The notes: generated by a model from the letters alone, not told the origin. Shown: positions 33,731 to 42,750, numbered from the stretch's first letter. The stretch: DNA of 64,000 bases from Burkholderia sp. Bp8963 (GCF_003854275.1 NZ_QTQP01000039.1:1-64000); one strand, 5' to 3'. Made by a program: numbers and translations.

Positions 33731-36118
33731 TCAGGCCGGCGGCTCGTCGATCGCGGGCAGCGCCACCGTCACCGCGGTGCCGACGCCCACTTTGCTGTCG
33801 ACCGACACGCTGCCGCCATGGCGCGTGACGACCGTCTTCACGAATGCCATGCCGAGCCCCGACCCGGAAATCTCGGGCCGTTCGCCGGCATGGAACCGCT
33901 TGAAACGTTCGAACAGATGCCGCTGATCTTCCGGCGCAATCCCGTACCCCTGATCGCGAATCGTACAGAACATCCGCTTCGATGCGTGCTCGACCGTCAG
34001 CGTACACACGATCACCGTATCGGCCGGACTGTACTTGACCGCATTGTTCAGCAGGTTCACGAACGCGCGCGTGATCAGCGAACGATCCGCGTGCACCCAG
34101 CCCATTTCGTTGCCGACGTCGGTATCGATGCGGATGCGCTTGGCCTGCGCCTGCGGCCACACCTCGTCGCACGCGTCGATCAGCACGTCGACGAAACTCG
34201 TCGCCTCGAGCTGGTACACCTGCGATTCCGCGCGCGCGAGCTGCACGAATTCGTCGGCGAGCGACAGCGCGCGGTGCGCATAGCGCTCGATGCGCGCGAG
34301 CAGCCCGCGCACGTCGTCGGATTGGACGCGCTGCCGTTCGATCTCGACGAGCGCGAGGATCGACGACTGCGGCGAACGCATGTCGTGCGACAGCAGGTGC
34401 AGCGCCTCCTCGCGCTGGCGCTCGGCCGCATGCAGCTCGGTCACGTCGACGAGGCCGGCGATCCAGCCCGTCACCCGCCCCTGCGCGTTCGTGCAAGGCG
34501 CGTAGCGTAGCAGATGATCGAGGCCGTCGCGATCGCGCACCTCGATGCCGCGCGCCAACGCGCCGCTTTCCGCCTCGAGTGTCGGGTCGAGCGCGGCCGG
34601 CCAGTGCAGGCGGATCTCCGCGTCGTGCTCCGCATTGCCTTCGACTGTCTTGACGAAGGTCAGCTCGCCGAGCGCGGCGCGCAGCGGGCGCCCTTCCGGC
34701 AGCGGCAGCGCGAGCCGCGACCCGTAGCGTTTCGCCGCATGGTTCGCGATCAGCACGGTGCCGGCGAGGTCGGTGACGAAAATCGGCTCGGGCATGCTGT
34801 CGAGGCTGTCCCACACGAAGCGCTTCATGTCCTGCACGCGCTGCGCGGCCTGCGCCATCAGCGCCATCTGCCGTTCCAGCACGTCGCCGCCGACGCTGCG
34901 CGTGCGCGGCGCCTCCGGCAGCAGGTGCGGCTCGTCCGCGAGCCGTTGCAGCTCGCGGCGCAGGTACGACATCGTCATCTCGAGCCGGCGCCAGTTCCAG
35001 ATCGGATACACGGCCACCAGCCCGAAGATCGCGGGCGCGGGTGACAGCCACAGCCGTGCTTCGTACAGCAGCGCCGCGCTCGCGACGACGGACAGCCCCG
35101 CCAGACTCAGCGTCAGCAGCAGCGCGCGCCACGGCGACAGCATCAGGAAACCCGCGAGCAGCACCGCGAGCGGCAGCAGCGACACCGCAAACAGCCCCGC
35201 GCGCGGCGCCGGCGAGATCGCGCGGCCCGTCGTCAGCATGTCGAGCACGCCGGCGTGAATGTAGACCCCCGCTAGCGGGCCGAAGTCGCCGGACACCGGC
35301 GTCGCGAACCGGTCGTAGAGCCCCGACGCGGTCACGCCGACCACGACGATCTTGCCGCGCAGCGTTTCCGGTTTCACGCGGCCTTCGAGCACGTCGTCGA
35401 ACGACAGCGTCGGATAGGCCGGCGTATTACGGCTGAACGGGATCAGGTAGCGGCCCTCGCCGCTCGCCGAGTGCGCTAGGTCATGCGCGCGCGCATTGGG
35501 CGCCCCGCCCGCCGGATTCAGCTTGCCGGACGCGATCGATTCGAACACGGGCACCATCAGTTGCGGCCAGCGCACGCGGCCGTCGCTTTCGAACAGCGCG
35601 ACGCTACGCACGATGCCGTCGGGATCGACTTCGAGGTTGATGTGGCCGAGGCCCGCCGCACGCGCCGCGAGCGCGGCCACCGGCGGATCGACACTGCGCG
35701 TGCCGTCCGCGCGCTCGGGGCTCAGCAGGATCGGCAGGAAGGTCGGCACGCGGCCGAGGCCGTCCGCGAACGTGCGGTCGTCCGGCGACGGCTCCGTGAA
35801 CAGCACGTCGTAGACCACGGCCGCCGGCTGCGCGCGAACAAGCGTATCGAGCAGCCGCGCATGCACGCTGCGCGGCCACGGCCAGCGGCCGAGCGCCTGG
35901 ACGCTCGGGTTGTCGATGTCGACGACGACGATGTCGGGCGACAGCGGCAGGCTGCGCAGCATCAGCAGCCGGTCGTAGATCAGCCCGTCGACGCTCGTCG
36001 ACGCGCGGCCGATCGCGCACGCGACGATCACCGCGATCCCGAGGCAGCCGATCGCGATCCATTCGAACAGGAAGCGGCGGCCGAGCCGCCGCCGCGGAGA
36101 CACGGTTTCGGGTTTCAT
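33731..36118 (-). CDS. CHASE2 domain sensor histidine kinase with PAS domain
   Basis: A 795-residue membrane sensor. After a signal-anchor helix (~18-38) residues ~45-300 form a periplasmic CHASE2 domain, then three clustered membrane helices (~305-375). A PAS domain starts near 438 (SLDSMPEPIFVTDLAGTVLIAN), followed by HisKA with the phospho-acceptor His near 575 (LLSHDMRSPQ), and HATPase with NLLNNAVKYSP, RDQGYGIAPED and GSGLGMAFVKTVV. All kinase boxes are intact. It begins 10 bp after the FecR-LysM gene, CGGAGC preceding the ATG, and forms an operon with that gene and the OmpR-type regulator. The CHASE2 ligand is unknown. Confidence 0.93.
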   Translation of the reverse strand: MKPETVSPRRRLGRRFLFEWIAIGCLGIAVIVACAIGRASTSVDGLIYDRLLMLRSLPLSPDIVVVDIDNPSVQALGRWPWPRSVHARLLDTLVRAQPAAVVYDVLFTEPSPDDRTFADGLGRVPTFLPILLSPERADGTRSVDPPVAALAARAAGLGHINLEVDPDGIVRSVALFESDGRVRWPQLMVPVFESIASGKLNPAGGAPNARAHDLAHSASGEGRYLIPFSRNTPAYPTLSFDDVLEGRVKPETLRGKIVVVGVTASGLYDRFATPVSGDFGPLAGVYIHAGVLDMLTTGRAISPAPRAGLFAVSLLPLAVLLAGFLMLSPWRALLLTLSLAGLSVVASAALLYEARLWLSPAPAIFGLVAVYPIWNWRRLEMTMSYLRRELQRLADEPHLLPEAPRTRSVGGDVLERQMALMAQAAQRVQDMKRFVWDSLDSMPEPIFVTDLAGTVLIANHAAKRYGSRLALPLPEGRPLRAALGELTFVKTVEGNAEHDAEIRLHWPAALDPTLEAESGALARGIEVRDRDGLDHLLRYAPCTNAQGRVTGWIAGLVDVTELHAAERQREEALHLLSHDMRSPQSSILALVEIERQRVQSDDVRGLLARIERYAHRALSLADEFVQLARAESQVYQLEATSFVDVLIDACDEVWPQAQAKRIRIDTDVGNEMGWVHADRSLITRAFVNLLNNAVKYSPADTVIVCTLTVEHASKRMFCTIRDQGYGIAPEDQRHLFERFKRFHAGERPEISGSGLGMAFVKTVVTRHGGSVSVDSKVGVGTAVTVALPAIDEPPA

Positions 36119-36128
36119 GCTCCGCGGG

Positions 36129-37484
36129 TCAGCGCGACAGCGTGAACGCGCTGACCGGACTCGTCTTCTCGTAGAACTTGCCGCCTTCGAATTCCTCGAC
36201 GGTCACCGCCCAGAAATACTCGCCGGGCGGCAGATTCGCGACCGTGATCGTCCGCGCCTGCAGGCCGACCTGGTCGACGACCGGCGCGCTCAGGTCCTTC
36301 GACTTCGACAGCACGAACCGGTAGCGCGCGCTCGCGCCCGCGCCGTTCGGCGACCAGCGGAACACATAGCCGCCCGCGCCGGGCCCGGCGGTCGCGTCGA
36401 GGCCCATCTGGCGCCGTTCGAACGCGTAGGTGCGCGGCAGGCCCTCGAGGCCGTTGTCGTCGATCGCGGCGATTCGCACGAAGTACATCCCGTTCGGCAC
36501 GCCGTGGAACACCGCGCGTTGCGTATCGGTGCGCGTTTCGCTGAACAGGTCGAGCAGCCCGGCGTCGTGCGCAAGCTGCACGCGGTATGCATGCGCGCGC
36601 GGCAGCGGCGCGAGATCGAACGCGACGTCCGGCTCGTCCTGCACCTTCGCGGGATGCTCGAGCGCGGGCGCCGGCAGCAGCTCGACGGGCGCGCCCACCG
36701 TGCCGGACGACGTCGCGACGCTGCCGTAGTGCGCATGCACGAGCGTCGTATCCGCCGGGCGCCGGTTGCCCGCGACGCCCACCGCGCCGTCCAGCACTTC
36801 GACGCGCGTCGTCGCATTGCCGGCGGCGTCGTAATTGACACGGAAGCGCGTGCCGCGCACGCCGGCCACGACCGACGGCGAGCGGATCTGGAACCGGTCG
36901 TCGCGCTTCTTCAGATGGGTGACCTCGCTGTCGACCGAGCCGCGCGTCAGCTCGAACTCGCGGTCGAGCGTGCCGGTCAGCACGGTGCGGCGCAGCGTCT
37001 TCAGGTCGAGCTGGCTGTCGGGCGGCAGGCTCATGTGCGTGCCGTCGGCCAGCTCGAGCGTCACGAAGCCGTTCGCGCCGGTGCGCACGCGGTCGCCTTC
37101 GGCCAGCGTCGCGTCGGCCGCAAGCGGCACGTACGCGTCGCCGGACGCGCGCTCGGCCGGACCCTGCACGGCCACCACCCGCGCGGTCAGCCGCTCCTTG
37201 CGCAGCCGCGCGACCGGAAGCTTCAGAGCGATGCCCGGCTGCAGGCGCTTCGGCGCCGGCACGCCGTTCAGCTGCTGGAGCACCTGCCAGTCATCCGGGC
37301 CCTGCAGGTAGCGCGCGGCAACGTCGTACAGCGTGTCGCCGCCGCGCGTCGTATAGATGACCGTCTTGCCCGCCCCACTGCCGGACGGCGGCGCGGCGAG
37401 CGCCTGCTGGACCGCGATCGCGGCGGCGAGCACGCATGCTCCCCGCAGGCCCGCCGCGCGCCATCCGCGTTGCGTGATCGACAT
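36129..37484 (-). CDS. Secreted FecR-domain protein with LysM
   Basis: A 451-residue exported protein. The signal peptide runs to about residue 31 (VLAAAIAVQQALAAPP). A LysM peptidoglycan-binding motif lies at ~42-92 (TTRGGDTLYDVAARYLQGPDDW), a FecR domain at ~110-225 (GDRVRTGANGFVTLELADGTHMSLPPDSQLDL; RSPSVVAGVRGTRFRVN), then two fibronectin-like repeats to the end. Unlike classic FecR it has no cytoplasmic anti-sigma part or membrane helix, and no ECF sigma factor is nearby. I start at ATG 37484 with GGAG five bases upstream; a GTG at 37490 overlaps the regulator stop. It sits between a response regulator and a CHASE2 kinase, so it may present a cell-wall signal to the kinase. Confidence 0.9.
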   Translation of the reverse strand: MSITQRGWRAAGLRGACVLAAAIAVQQALAAPPSGSGAGKTVIYTTRGGDTLYDVAARYLQGPDDWQVLQQLNGVPAPKRLQPGIALKLPVARLRKERLTARVVAVQGPAERASGDAYVPLAADATLAEGDRVRTGANGFVTLELADGTHMSLPPDSQLDLKTLRRTVLTGTLDREFELTRGSVDSEVTHLKKRDDRFQIRSPSVVAGVRGTRFRVNYDAAGNATTRVEVLDGAVGVAGNRRPADTTLVHAHYGSVATSSGTVGAPVELLPAPALEHPAKVQDEPDVAFDLAPLPRAHAYRVQLAHDAGLLDLFSETRTDTQRAVFHGVPNGMYFVRIAAIDDNGLEGLPRTYAFERRQMGLDATAGPGAGGYVFRWSPNGAGASARYRFVLSKSKDLSAPVVDQVGLQARTITVANLPPGEYFWAVTVEEFEGGKFYEKTSPVSAFTLSR

Positions 37485-37486
37485 GG

Positions 37487-38191
37487 TCACTCCGGTTCCC
37501 CCTGGCCGACCCGTTCGAGGCGATAGCCGTAGCCGTAGATCGGCGCGAGGCGGTAGCCGTTCTCCGGCCGCAGGCCGAGCTTCGTGCGCAGCATCGAGAT
37601 GTGCGTATCCATCGTACGCGACGGAATGTCGGTGGCCTGCTTCCAGACGAGATCGAGAATGTGCGCGCGCGACAGCGGCCGGTCGAGATGCTGGAACAGC
37701 AGCAGCGCGAGCTCGAATTCCTTCTGCGTGAGGCTCACCGGCTTGTCGCCGACGTACGCCTGCTTCAGGTTCACGTCGAAGCGGAACTGGTCGAATTCGC
37801 GCACCGTCGACTCGGCGTTGACCGGGTATGCGCGGCGCAGCAGCGAGCCGATCCGCGCGCGCAGGATCGGGCCGGACACCGGCTTGACGACGTAGTCGTC
37901 CGCGCCGGCGTTGAGGATCTGCGTGATCCCCGCTTCATCGTCGCGGCTCGTCATGAAGATGATCGGCAGGCTGTGCTCGGTCTGATTGGCACGCACCCAC
38001 TTCAGCACTTCCTCGCCGGACATGTCGGGCACGTTCCAGTCGAGCACGAGCAGATCGAACGTCTCGCGCTGCAAGCGCTTCTTCAGCGCCTTGCCTTCCT
38101 TGAACGCATAGCAGGTATGGCCCGCGGCCGTCAGCGTTTGACTGACGAAGTCCGTCTGGGCCGGATCGTCATCCAGTACAGCAATTCTCAT
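37487..38191 (-). CDS. OmpR-family response regulator
   Basis: A 234-residue two-domain regulator. The receiver has acidic residues at 7-9 (LDDDP), phospho-acceptor Asp51 (LVLDWNVPDMSG), Thr81 and Lys103 (VVKPVSG). The C-terminal winged helix (~135-230) carries LSRAHILDLVWKQ and the wing GYRLAPIYGYGYRLE. ATG 38191 follows GGGGTGCT; the frame upstream is not coding-like. First gene of the operon with the FecR-LysM protein and the CHASE2 kinase, so it is the likely phosphotransfer partner of that kinase. Target genes are unknown. Confidence 0.93.
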   Translation of the reverse strand: MRIAVLDDDPAQTDFVSQTLTAAGHTCYAFKEGKALKKRLQRETFDLLVLDWNVPDMSGEEVLKWVRANQTEHSLPIIFMTSRDDEAGITQILNAGADDYVVKPVSGPILRARIGSLLRRAYPVNAESTVREFDQFRFDVNLKQAYVGDKPVSLTQKEFELALLLFQHLDRPLSRAHILDLVWKQATDIPSRTMDTHISMLRTKLGLRPENGYRLAPIYGYGYRLERVGQGEPE

Positions 38192-38469
38192 AGCACCCCG
38201 CAAAACGAAATCCATCCGTCCAGTTCGGCCCCTCGCGCTCACCGCCGTGCTGCCTGTACGACAGGCGCACCGGCATCGGTACCGCCAGGCCGGCAAGCTG
38301 CATCTGCACCCGCGTGCGCGGCGCGCTAGCGGGTGAAACCGGCAAATATCTCAAAAACGGGGCGCGGACGAACCGGCGATTTCAGCATAGTAGTATGAAA
38401 TACGCCAAGGATTTGCGCGGACCAGGGTCCTTTCTTCGAATAATCCTTACTGCAACGCGGTCCGCCCGC

Positions 38470-38868
38470 CTACTCGGCGCGCGCGATACACGCTTGCCCG
38501 CCTGCCGCCGCAGGCTGTCGCAGCGCGGGCTGCCCCAGCACCCGCAGCAACTGGCCGCGCACCCGTTCCCACGCAGCAGCAGCGTAGTCGGGCTGACTCG
38601 CCGCCCATGCATGGGCCAGGTCGAACACGCGTTCGACGGTGGCCCCGCAATGCGTGAGGCCCGGCTCCCCGTCCGGTGCGGCTTCGCGCAGCCATTCGGC
38701 GAGCCACGGCATGTCCGCCGCGGCAGAATCGGCATAGGCTTCCAGTGCGGCGCGCGCATGACGGTCATGTCGCGGGTCGAGCTCGATACGGCTCAACCCG
38801 AGCGCGCGCGTTGGCGCGGTGCGCTCCGCTGCGGACGGACGTCGAATTGTCCCTGGTCTGAAGGACAT
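38470..38868 (-). CDS. Hypothetical 132-residue protein
   Basis: I do not recognise a family. The case for a real gene is a near-ideal ribosome site (GGGGAGAGAAC before the ATG at 38868) and protein-like composition: a mixed N-terminus, then probable helices LARIELDP-like ... RAALEAYADSAAADMPWLAEWLREA and CGATVERVFDLAHAWAASQPDYAAAAWERVRGQ-type amphipathic segments with Trp and Cys. No signal peptide or membrane helix. It stands alone, 278 bp beyond the response regulator start on the same strand and with 248 bp of empty sequence upstream. Confidence 0.65.
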   Translation of the reverse strand: MSFRPGTIRRPSAAERTAPTRALGLSRIELDPRHDRHARAALEAYADSAAADMPWLAEWLREAAPDGEPGLTHCGATVERVFDLAHAWAASQPDYAAAAWERVRGQLLRVLGQPALRQPAAAGGQACIARAE

Positions 38869-39116
38869 GTTCTCTCCCCGTTGTACGACGGCAGCGTCAG
38901 GCATGGGCCCCCGTGCCCGCCTCGAATCGACGTACCGTGGCCGGTGCATGCGTCGAGCGCGGACGACCGGCCGGGTCAGTATACGTAGCCGGCAGCAAAG
39001 CGAGGTTTAAGAATTGTCAGAGGCGCGACCGCGCGGAACCGGGCACCGCCCGCATCGGGAGCAGGCCAGGAGAAGGCCGGGAGAGCGCCGCGTGGCGCGG
39101 CGCAAGGCGCCGGCCG

Positions 39117-39344
39117 TCAGCGGCGGCGCATCAGGAACACGAAGGTCTTGTCCTGCGTCGACGACTCGACGATCTCGTTGCCCGTCTGTTTTGCGAACGC
39201 GGCAAAATCGCGCTGCGAGCCGGGATCGGTCGCAAGCACCTTGAGAATCTGCCCGCTTTCCATGTCCGCGAGCGCTTTCTTCGCGCGCAGGATCGGCAGC
39301 GGGCAATTGAGCCCGCGCGCGTCCACTTCCTTGTGAATCTGCAT
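39117..39344 (-). CDS. TusA/SirA-family sulfur carrier protein
   Basis: A 75-residue two-layer sulfurtransferase of the TusA fold. The conserved CPxP signature is present with Cys14 (ARGLNCPLPILRAKKAL) as the persulfide site. TusA proteins relay sulfur for tRNA 2-thiouridine, molybdopterin or other uses; paralogues exist, so the pathway is not certain. ATG 39344 is chosen to match the family N-terminus; the upstream open frame is a shadow. It lies 91 bp downstream of the RpiR-type regulator gene on the same strand. Confidence 0.92.
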   Translation of the reverse strand: MQIHKEVDARGLNCPLPILRAKKALADMESGQILKVLATDPGSQRDFAAFAKQTGNEIVESSTQDKTFVFLMRRR

Positions 39345-39435
39345 CGCCTGTCGACCTTCGAATGACGCGCCGCACGCGGCGCTGGAGGAATCTGCGATTT
39401 TACCGCAGCCCCGCCGCGCCTGCCGGACCCGTCCG

Positions 39436-40326
39436 TCAGGTCGTCTCCTTGGTGTCGCGCGAGCTGCCGGTCGTCGTCGGCAGATAAGAAAGCTCGAGCC
39501 GGTAGGCCAGCGCGACGAACAGGCTCTGCGCAAGGCCCATCGTGGCCGTCAGCGCGCGAAATCCGAACGTCGCGCTGTCCTGCACGAGCAGCGTCGCCTC
39601 AGCGTCGCGCGCGAGCGGGCTCATCCGGCTGTCGGTGATCGCGATCACGCGTGCGCCGCGCTGTGCGGCCTGCTGCGCGACCTGCACCGTCTCTTCCGCA
39701 TACGGCATGAACGAAATCGCGATCAGCACGTCGCCGGCGCGCACCGAGCGGATCTGTCCGAGCTGCATGCTGCCGAGCGCGCTGAACAGGCCGATGCGCT
39801 TGTCGGTGTGCTGCAGCGCGTAATCGAGGTACGCGGCGATCGGAAACGCGCGCCGGGAGCCGGCGATCCAGATCGCCTGCGTATCGGCCAGCAGGTCGAC
39901 GGCCTGCGCGAACGCTTTCGGATCCAGCGTCTGGCGCAGCTGCTGCATGCCGGCAATGCTGCCCTTGATGAACTCGTCGACGATCTGCTCGGGTTGCAGG
40001 CTCGACGAACCCGATTCGATCACGTCGCGCAGGCGCAGGTTGTACGCACGCCCCGGCGCAATCTGCTGCGCGAGCCCGTCGCGGAACAGCCGCTGCATCT
40101 CGGAAAAGCCCGAGAAGCCGAAATGCTTCGCAAAGCGTACGACCGCGGACGGCTGCACGCCGCATTGCTCGGCGAGCGACTGGATGCCTTCGAGGCCAAG
40201 CTGGTCCCGTTGCGTCTCGACATGACGCGCAATCACCTTGAGGCGATTGCTCAGCCCGTCATATTCCTGCGTCAGACGCTGCAGGAACTGCTCGACGGTG
40301 GCGGGAGGATTCTGGGATGGACTCAT
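39436..40326 (-). CDS. RpiR-family regulator, probable IolR of the inositol locus
   Basis: A 296-residue MurR/RpiR-type regulator: helix-turn-helix at ~46-72 (GIQSLAEQCGVQPSAVVRFAKHFGFSGFSEM-type), then a SIS sugar-phosphate-binding domain at ~130-260 (ADTQAIWIAGSRRAFPIAAYLDYAL; ARVIAITDSRMSPLA). It sits beside the inositol genes, and rhizobial IolR is also an RpiR protein that binds GGAA-N6-TTCC. Exactly that motif occurs upstream of this gene and in the divergent importer/iolC promoter, so autoregulation and repression of the locus are likely. The effector in rhizobia is the IolC product, 2-deoxy-5-keto-gluconate 6-phosphate. The start has only a weak ribosome site. Confidence 0.88.
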   Translation of the reverse strand: MSPSQNPPATVEQFLQRLTQEYDGLSNRLKVIARHVETQRDQLGLEGIQSLAEQCGVQPSAVVRFAKHFGFSGFSEMQRLFRDGLAQQIAPGRAYNLRLRDVIESGSSSLQPEQIVDEFIKGSIAGMQQLRQTLDPKAFAQAVDLLADTQAIWIAGSRRAFPIAAYLDYALQHTDKRIGLFSALGSMQLGQIRSVRAGDVLIAISFMPYAEETVQVAQQAAQRGARVIAITDSRMSPLARDAEATLLVQDSATFGFRALTATMGLAQSLFVALAYRLELSYLPTTTGSSRDTKETT

Positions 40327-40497
40327 CGGTTGGCGCGTAGTTGACAGTCCCGGCACTCGCCTCCTGCGGCGGAGGACCGGCCAGGGCTCACCTGAACACA
40401 TGCGTGGTGCGCGATTCTAATCCCGTTGCCCGGGCAACGTCGTCACGTCGCCGCATCCACGCGCTCGATCACCGCTTGCCTGCACTGCGCGACACGA

Positions 40498-40515
40498 TTG
40501 GAAATTATTTTCCAA
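40498..40515. promoter_or_regulatory. IolR box 1 upstream of the RpiR-type gene
   Basis: TTGGAAATTATTTTCCAA: perfect 7-bp arms and an exact GGAA-N6-TTCC core, the motif published for Sinorhizobium IolR. It lies ~170 bp before the regulator ATG within a 299-bp gap that otherwise shows no gene. The sequence recurs, 16/18 on the opposite strand, at 48624-48641. Confidence 0.8.
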
Positions 40516-40625
40516 CGCTCGCCAGGCGCCGTAAATATTAGGGCGTCTACCAATGTGCGTGCGGCCGCGCGACGACGCGCAGTCGCAGGTGCGCGTCGCG
40601 CTGCGGCCGGTTGTCATACGTCCGA

Positions 40626-41798
40626 TCAGCGATAGTCGATCCAGACGCCGCCCTCGTCCGCGGAGCGCACGCAGTTCTCGACCCAGCGCACCCCTTCGAC
40701 GCCGGCATGGACGTCCGGATAGCGGATGCCTTTCAGCGTCTCCGTATCGCGCCGGTCGGTCGCGTCCATCGCGAGCGCGAACCGCGAGTACAGATTCGAC
40801 CATGCTTCGAACAGGCCTTCCGGGTGCCCCGCGCCGATCCGGTCGTCGCGCAGCGCGTGCGGATGCAGGTAGCCCATTCCGCGATCGAGGATCTGCGCCG
40901 GCTGCCCCTGGACCTCGTAGCGCAGCTGGTTCGGATGCTCGTCCCACCATTCGATGCTCGCCTTCGAGCCGATCACGCGCACCTTCTGGCTGTGCATCGA
41001 GCCCGCGTTCACCGCGCTCGACCACACGTAACCGATCGCGCCGCTGTCGTATTCCATGATCGTGAACGCATTGTCCTCGAGCGGCGCGCGGCTCTTCACG
41101 AAGCTCTGCCGCGAGCACATCAGCCGCCTGATCTTCAGGTCCGGCACCATCACTTCGGAGATGTACAGCGGGTGCGTGCCGATGTCGCCGAGCACGTAGC
41201 TCGGGCCCGCGAACTTCGGATCCACGCGCCAGCGCGTCGCGGGGTTCGCGGCTTCGACGCCCTCGCTGTGAAAACCGTGCGCAAACTGCATCTGCACGAT
41301 GCGGATCTCGCCAAGATCGCCGCGCGCGATCATCTCGCGCGCCTGCTCGATCATCTGGTGTCCGGAATAACCGTACGCGACGCCGACGATCTTGTTCTGC
41401 TCGGCCGCGAGGCGCTGCAGTTCCTCGGCCTCGGCCGTCGTGAAGCACAGCGGCTTCTCGCAGACCACGTGCAGCCCCGCGTTCAGCGCGGCCCGGCAAA
41501 TCTCGAAGTGCGTGTTGTTCGGCGTCGCGATCGACACCGCGCGAATGCCGTCCGGGCGGCGCGCCTCGACCTCGAACATCGTCCGGTAGTCGTCGTAGCA
41601 ACGCTCGGCGGCCACGCCCAGCTTCACGCCGAACGGGCGGCCGCGCTGCGGATCGATGTCGAACGCGCCTGCGACAAGCTGGAAACTGCCGTCGCGCAAC
41701 GCGGCCGAGCGGTGGCTGTAGCCGATCTGGCTGCCAAGGCCGCCGCCGACCATGCCCCAGGGAATCGAGTGTCCGAGCAAAATCTGTCCGTCGATCAT
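40626..41798 (-). CDS. Gfo/Idh/MocA-family oxidoreductase of the inositol locus
   Basis: A 390-residue NAD(P)-dependent dehydrogenase. The Rossmann region holds GMVGGGLGSQIG near residue 15 and SIATPNNTHFEI, with the family motif CEKPL near 108 (HVVCEKPLCFTTAEAEEL). The C-terminal domain carries GDIGTHPLYISEVM. It is longer than IolG and more like the IolW/scyllo-inositol or general sugar dehydrogenases, so it may oxidise another inositol isomer or a related cyclic polyol. Last of the minus-strand importer/catabolic operon, 25 bp after the TIM-barrel gene. The exact substrate is not known. Confidence 0.87.
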   Translation of the reverse strand: MIDGQILLGHSIPWGMVGGGLGSQIGYSHRSAALRDGSFQLVAGAFDIDPQRGRPFGVKLGVAAERCYDDYRTMFEVEARRPDGIRAVSIATPNNTHFEICRAALNAGLHVVCEKPLCFTTAEAEELQRLAAEQNKIVGVAYGYSGHQMIEQAREMIARGDLGEIRIVQMQFAHGFHSEGVEAANPATRWRVDPKFAGPSYVLGDIGTHPLYISEVMVPDLKIRRLMCSRQSFVKSRAPLEDNAFTIMEYDSGAIGYVWSSAVNAGSMHSQKVRVIGSKASIEWWDEHPNQLRYEVQGQPAQILDRGMGYLHPHALRDDRIGAGHPEGLFEAWSNLYSRFALAMDATDRRDTETLKGIRYPDVHAGVEGVRWVENCVRSADEGGVWIDYR

Positions 41799-41823
41799 GA
41801 TGATTGCAATCCTTGTATGTGGT

Positions 41824-42750
41824 TCACGCAAATCCCGCCGATGCGAGGAACGCGCGGCTTGCCGCGACGTCGCGCAGGCTGGTGCCCGCGTTGCGCGGAT
41901 CGCGTTCCTGCTCGATCGTGATGTAGCCGGCATAGCCGATGTCGTCGAGCGTGCGCTTGATGGCCGGGTAGTCGAGCACGCCCTTGCCGATCGGGCACAT
42001 CACGCCGCGCGCGCACGCGGCGAAAAACGCGATGTGCTCGCCCATCACCGCGTCGTAGGTCGACGCGTCGATGTCCTTGAAATGGACGTATTCGATGCGT
42101 TCGGCATACCGGCGCAGCCACGTTTCCGGGTCCATGCCCGAGTAGTAGAGATGGCCGGTGTCGAGACACAGGCCGGCCGTTTCGGCCGGGATGTCGGCGA
42201 CGATCCGGTCGATCTCGTCAGCGAATTCGATATGGCCGCCCGCATGCGGATGGACGACCGCGCGCACGCCGAACTCATCGCGCGCGATTGCCGCGATCTG
42301 CCGGATGTGCTCGACCATGCCCGCCCAGCGCGCGTCGGACAGGCGCGGCGCGCGGTCCGCATGGCCGGCCGCGTAATCGCGCTCCGGGTGCCCCCAGTCC
42401 ATCACGACGAGGTATGGCGCCGCGTAGCGCTGCCCGTCCTGGGTCGGCAATTGCGGCAGTTGCGTGATCAGCGCGCAGATCTCGCGCGTCTGGCGCAGCA
42501 GGCTCGGCAGGTTCTCCGGCGACACCAGATCGTCGAAGATCGTGCCGGCCGTGATGCTCAGGCGCTGCCGTTCCAGTTCCGCGCGAACGACGTCCGGCTG
42601 CAGCGGGATGTAGCCGTACGGGCCGAGCTCGATGCCCGAGTACCCGGCTTCGGACGCCTCGGACAGCACGTGCTGCCACGCCGGCAGGTGCGGGTTCTTC
42701 ACGTCGTCGACGCCCCAGCAGCAGGGCGCGCAACCTATTTTCATCGTCAT
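41824..42750 (-). CDS. Sugar phosphate isomerase/epimerase (IolE/IolI-like TIM barrel)
   Basis: A 308-residue xylose-isomerase-like barrel of the AP-endonuclease-2 superfamily. Metal-ligand stretches are GIELGPYGYI near residue 41, VVHPHAGGHIEF near 166, CLDTGHLYYSGMDP near 193 and YVHFKDIDAS near 217. It belongs to the IolE/IolI/IolH group but differs from the separate iolE at 52765. It lies between iolG and a second Gfo/Idh gene, so an inosose isomerase/epimerase or dehydratase role on an alternative isomer is plausible. The start is ATG 42750 or the in-frame ATG 42744; neither has a strong ribosome site. Confidence 0.85.
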   Translation of the reverse strand: MTMKIGCAPCCWGVDDVKNPHLPAWQHVLSEASEAGYSGIELGPYGYIPLQPDVVRAELERQRLSITAGTIFDDLVSPENLPSLLRQTREICALITQLPQLPTQDGQRYAAPYLVVMDWGHPERDYAAGHADRAPRLSDARWAGMVEHIRQIAAIARDEFGVRAVVHPHAGGHIEFADEIDRIVADIPAETAGLCLDTGHLYYSGMDPETWLRRYAERIEYVHFKDIDASTYDAVMGEHIAFFAACARGVMCPIGKGVLDYPAIKRTLDDIGYAGYITIEQERDPRNAGTSLRDVAASRAFLASAGFA

